From Novipirellula herctigrandis (GTDB lineage Bacteria > Planctomycetota > Planctomycetia > Pirellulales > Pirellulaceae), in NCBI GenBank assembly GCA_007859835.1, contig SJPJ01000001.1:5935526-5979315 (forward strand): DNA of 43,790 nt. Reading direction: 5' to 3'. Both the position numbers and the translations under genes were made by a program. Every line of letters begins with the position of its first letter. Position 1 is the stretch's first letter. A model generated the notes under the pieces. That model was given only the letters and a program-made list of their open reading frames with translations. It had not been told where the DNA came from and made no database searches. Shown here one piece after another: positions 41,324 through 43,790 of the stretch.

Positions 41324-42645
41324 GCTTTCTTGACCTAGATATTTCCAATTCCCTTGAATGCGAATACGGCGTTGAGCCGCAAATGCTTGAATCGGTTCGT
41401 GGTTCGGCCGAATCCATTCGTGACGCTATTGCGGTTGCGAATCCATTTCCATGCGACGGGAAGGTGGAAAATGAATCGAACCAAGGCCAATATGAGGATT
41501 TGCGATTCTTTCGATTGCCTGAAACGGAACTAGCCGATTACGTCGCCCGCCGCGAAGGGTCGCTGCTTGGCCGGATTTTTAAAATCGCTAATACGATTCA
41601 TGAAAAGATCGATGCGGTTGTCGTGCTCGGTTGCAATCGCGTGGTCGACGGACCGCACGGCATCATGCAGGCGTCTTGCGAACCGTTTCATAACGAGCTT
41701 TCGCGTGCTGAACGAGGCAGTCGACCGAGGATGTATTTTGGCGGAGGCGACTTTGACAACGATGTCAACGCCGCGCTTCAGCGTCGGTTGGTCTTCGGGG
41801 GCTACGTTGACACGCCGCCCGAAGAACGTTGGGCGGTTGTGATGATTGGGAACAATCACGACACGATGGGCCATTCAAAGATTGCATTTCATCAAACGTT
41901 GGGCACGCTTGAAAAGAGTCTTGCGGGCGGCGCCACGCTTGCCGACTATGTGATCCCAATTGCTAAGAAAGGCGATCCTCTTGGGGATCTTGCTCGATCG
42001 CTCGGCTGCGAAGATGTGTACGAAATCTTGGATGGGCTCACCGATGGTTTCGCGGTGTTGTCTTCCGTTTCGCTTATGCCTGCTGCTTTACTTGGGCTCG
42101 ACTGTATGAGACTGCTTGAGGGTGCCGCCGCGATGAACGAGCATTTCCTCAGTGCTCCCTTTGCTGAAAACCATGTCCTTCGGTATGCAGCGATTCATCA
42201 CTTGCTCGCCCAGCACCGCGGTATGCGACACCGGGCAACGAATACTTGGTCTCATGCACTCGGGGCGATTGGTACCTGGTACCAGAATTTGGTGGAAAGT
42301 CATCTATCGCCTGTAATGGAAATGACCCCGTTAGCATGGACTCATCGCTGCGACGTGCCGCCAAATCGATCAGTCGCCTTGGTTCAGTGGGTCGTCGATA
42401 CGCCGCGAATGGACCCCGTGCCGACGGTATTTGATGGGAAAACGCCGACGGTATTTGATGGGAAAACATTGCCAAATTTGACCAATGAATCGATCGAAAC
42501 GGCAATCGAGGCGGCGCGATTTGCGAAGTGCCCGTCGATGACGTTATCGTTGCCACACTTGGATTCGCACACGATTGGCCAATTGCTGCAGATGTTGATG
42601 CTCTCCACCGTGATCGAGGCCAGATTACACGCTGAGTCGACCTGA
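41320..42645 (+). CDS. divergent phosphoglucose-isomerase-like protein
   Basis: About 441 aa from the ATG at 41320 (ATGA overlap with the transporter); the frame is open further upstream. The SIS-fold layout of PGI is recognisable: IDAVVVLGCNRVVDGPHGIM, RMYFGGGDFDNDVNAAL, WAVVMIGNNHDTMGHSKIAF, FAVLSSVSLMPAALLGLDCM and a late WYQNLVESHLSPV. However, where active PGIs have the phosphate-binding SKSGTTxET, this protein has a GNNHDT-containing stretch, and the GGR(F/Y)S motif is DGFAVLS without the Arg. It may be a pseudo-enzyme or have another substrate. An 8-residue tandem duplication (PTVFDGKT twice, 42421-42468) is encoded near the C-terminus. Confidence 0.72.
   Translation: MSFLDLDISNSLECEYGVEPQMLESVRGSAESIRDAIAVANPFPCDGKVENESNQGQYEDLRFFRLPETELADYVARREGSLLGRIFKIANTIHEKIDAVVVLGCNRVVDGPHGIMQASCEPFHNELSRAERGSRPRMYFGGGDFDNDVNAALQRRLVFGGYVDTPPEERWAVVMIGNNHDTMGHSKIAFHQTLGTLEKSLAGGATLADYVIPIAKKGDPLGDLARSLGCEDVYEILDGLTDGFAVLSSVSLMPAALLGLDCMRLLEGAAAMNEHFLSAPFAENHVLRYAAIHHLLAQHRGMRHRATNTWSHALGAIGTWYQNLVESHLSPVMEMTPLAWTHRCDVPPNRSVALVQWVVDTPRMDPVPTVFDGKTPTVFDGKTLPNLTNESIETAIEAARFAKCPSMTLSLPHLDSHTIGQLLQMLMLSTVIEARLHAEST
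42421..42468 (+). repeat. in-frame 24-bp tandem duplication in the PGI-like gene
   Basis: Two copies of a 24-bp unit (starting ccgacggtatttgatgggaa) differ only at the last base. They encode PTVFDGKT twice without breaking the frame, suggesting a recent slippage or duplication event in a surface loop. Confidence 0.92.
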
Positions 42646-42678
42646 CGCATTGGTGACCTCGATCGGGGCCAAAATGGC

Positions 42679-42741
42679 GCCAATTTTGATGAGGGATGGG
42701 CCAATTTTGATGGGGGATGGGCCAGTTTTGATGGGGGATGG
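42679..42741. repeat. tandem repeat, 3 x 21 bp
   Basis: Three units beginning gccaattttgatg and ending ggatgg at 42679, 42700 and 42721, with one difference each in copies 1 and 3. The array lies between the PGI-like gene and trpA, ~35 bases after the stop and ~145 bases before trpA. Confidence 0.9.
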
Positions 42742-42887
42742 GAAGGGGATTGCGGTTAAGGGTAGGATGATCCCTCCGAGATTGTGAATCTACCAATGTT
42801 GCCTTACGGGCGGCCAGAGAGCGTCCTGGAACGCACTTTGGTATCGCAGAAGACAACTCTATTTCCCTCTCCTAACCTACGAAGCCA

Positions 42888-43691
42888 ATGTCCGCGATTG
42901 ATCAACTATTTTCCGAACTTCGCCAAAGTAAGAAAAAGGCGTTGATGCCGTTTGTCACTGCCGGCGATCCCAATATTGAAACGACTGAGGCGATTCTGCG
43001 GGCACTCGGCGATGCGGGGGCGGACCTTTGCGAGCTAGGGATTCCCTACAGTGACCCGGTCGCCGATGGGCCTGTGATTCAATCCTCGTACCAACGTGCA
43101 TTGGAAAGCGGTTTCAAACTGCAACAGGTTTTTGACCTGGGCAAACGACTCACCGGCGATGCCATGTTGCCGCGAGTAACAATGGTGAGCTATTCCATTA
43201 TCCACCGAATTGGGATGGAGACCTACATAAAGAAGGCAGTCGAAGCAGGGTATTCGGGGGCGATTGTGCCCGACCTACTTGTCGAAGAATCGGCCGAGTT
43301 TGCCAAATTGTGTAAGGCATCGGATTTCAGCTTGATTCAACTTGTGACTCCGACGACCCCCCGAGAACGCCAGGTTCGGATCGCCGAGTCATCCACGGGG
43401 TTTCTGTATTACGTCTCGGTCACAGGAATCACGGGTGAACGCACAGCGCTGCCGACCGACTTGGTCGACAACGTTTCATGGCTGCGGGGCCAAACCGATT
43501 TGCCAATTTGTATTGGTTTTGGAATCAGCAGCCCCGACACGGCTGCCCAATTGGCTCCGGTTGCCGATGGATTGATTGTCGGCTCGGCGATCGTCCGGCG
43601 AATCGCGTCGGCTAGCGGTAAGGAAAATGTGGTTAGAAGTGTGACGGAGTTTGTCGGGCAGCTTCGCAAGGCAATCGACGACGCTACGTGA
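42888..43691 (+). CDS. trpA: tryptophan synthase alpha subunit
   Basis: Cleaves indole-3-glycerol phosphate to indole and glyceraldehyde 3-phosphate; works with TrpB. 267 aa, the usual length. Signature: FVTAGDPNIETT, the catalytic Glu in ADLCELGIPYSDPVADGPVI followed by QSSYQRAL, YSGAIVPDLLVEESAEF with the second catalytic Asp, LIQLVTPTTP, GFLYYVSVTGITGER with the conserved loop, and PICIGFGISSPDTA with VADGLIVGSAIV. ATG at 42888. trpB is not adjacent in the window. The preceding array at 42679-42741 is in its upstream region. Confidence 0.96.
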   Translation: MSAIDQLFSELRQSKKKALMPFVTAGDPNIETTEAILRALGDAGADLCELGIPYSDPVADGPVIQSSYQRALESGFKLQQVFDLGKRLTGDAMLPRVTMVSYSIIHRIGMETYIKKAVEAGYSGAIVPDLLVEESAEFAKLCKASDFSLIQLVTPTTPRERQVRIAESSTGFLYYVSVTGITGERTALPTDLVDNVSWLRGQTDLPICIGFGISSPDTAAQLAPVADGLIVGSAIVRRIASASGKENVVRSVTEFVGQLRKAIDDAT

Positions 43692-43722
43692 TCTATTGGG
43701 TGCATGGCCCGCAAAAATAGTA

Positions 43723-43790
43723 GCCCGTTGTATTGCGGTGGCCCGTTGTATTGCGGTGGCCCGTTGTATTGCGGTGGCCCGTTGTATTGC
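43723..43790. repeat. tandem repeat, 18-bp unit, at least 3.8 copies (cut by window end)
   Basis: gcccgttgtattgcggtg is repeated perfectly at 43723, 43741 and 43759; a fourth copy starts at 43777 and is cut off. It begins 31 bases after the trpA stop. The array may be longer beyond the window. Confidence 0.93.

Noticed and set aside
43723-43790. CRISPR array
   Set aside because: The 18-bp units are contiguous with no spacers. The same holds for all other arrays in the window.

Overview
The window looks like chromosome of a marine-type planctomycete of the Pirellulaceae (Rhodopirellula-like). The evidence is a DUF1559 tail with its H-x9-DG-like ending, a secreted cysteine-type sulfatase next to a DUF4832 protein and a Tat-exported TIM-barrel protein, frequent TTG/GTG starts, short opposing transcription units, and an Mla/MCE lipid-transport operon. 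No phage, transposase, IS element or CRISPR array was seen. All identifications are from reading motifs by eye; no database search was run.

Layout. 1-0.8 kb: end of a DUF1559 gene and a small lipoprotein gene with terminators. 0.95-6.1 kb: pyruvate kinase, an SDR, a ROK sugar kinase and phosphoglycerate mutase (gpmI). 6.5-10.7 kb: DUF4832 protein, sulfatase and TIM-barrel protein, probably glycan catabolism. 11.1-16.2 kb: a two-TM protein, then the pyruvate dehydrogenase E1 (aceE) and E2 (aceF) genes. Upstream of aceE lies a perfect 16-bp palindrome of the BlaI/MecI/CopY type. 16.7-22.9 kb: a second SDR with a degenerate active site, a lipoprotein, a two-BON-domain exported protein, a DUF4254 protein, and ilvC/ilvN.

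23.3-28.1 kb holds the most unusual locus. Three tightly packed genes encode an EctB-type diaminobutyrate aminotransferase, a single-module NRPS-like protein (adenylation, carrier, then a fused alpha/beta hydrolase-fold domain), and a separate alpha/beta hydrolase with a Cys nucleophile elbow. The binding-pocket residues of the adenylation domain resemble the published code for 2,4-diaminobutyrate. This suggests that the operon makes diaminobutyrate and loads it on a carrier protein. There is no condensation or thioesterase domain, and no ectA or ectC. The two hydrolases recall the paired hydrolases of the exosortase-A system.

28.2-33.0 kb: cardiolipin synthase, then an mlaE-mlaF-mlaD ABC/MCE operon. 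33.15-33.43 kb: tRNA-Lys and tRNA-Ser on the minus strand. 33.7-36.5 kb: apbE, a Cys/His-containing hypothetical and a LolA/LolB-like exported protein. 36.6-39.7 kb: a minus-strand set of C39-like membrane peptidase, TadE, TadG/VWA and TadE. 39.9-43.7 kb: a nucleotide-transporter-like MFS protein overlapping a divergent phosphoglucose-isomerase-like gene, then trpA.

A recurring feature is short direct tandem arrays (unit 10-24 bp, about 2-4 copies, each with its own sequence). They lie mostly between genes, but some run into gene ends and one is in frame inside the isomerase-like gene.
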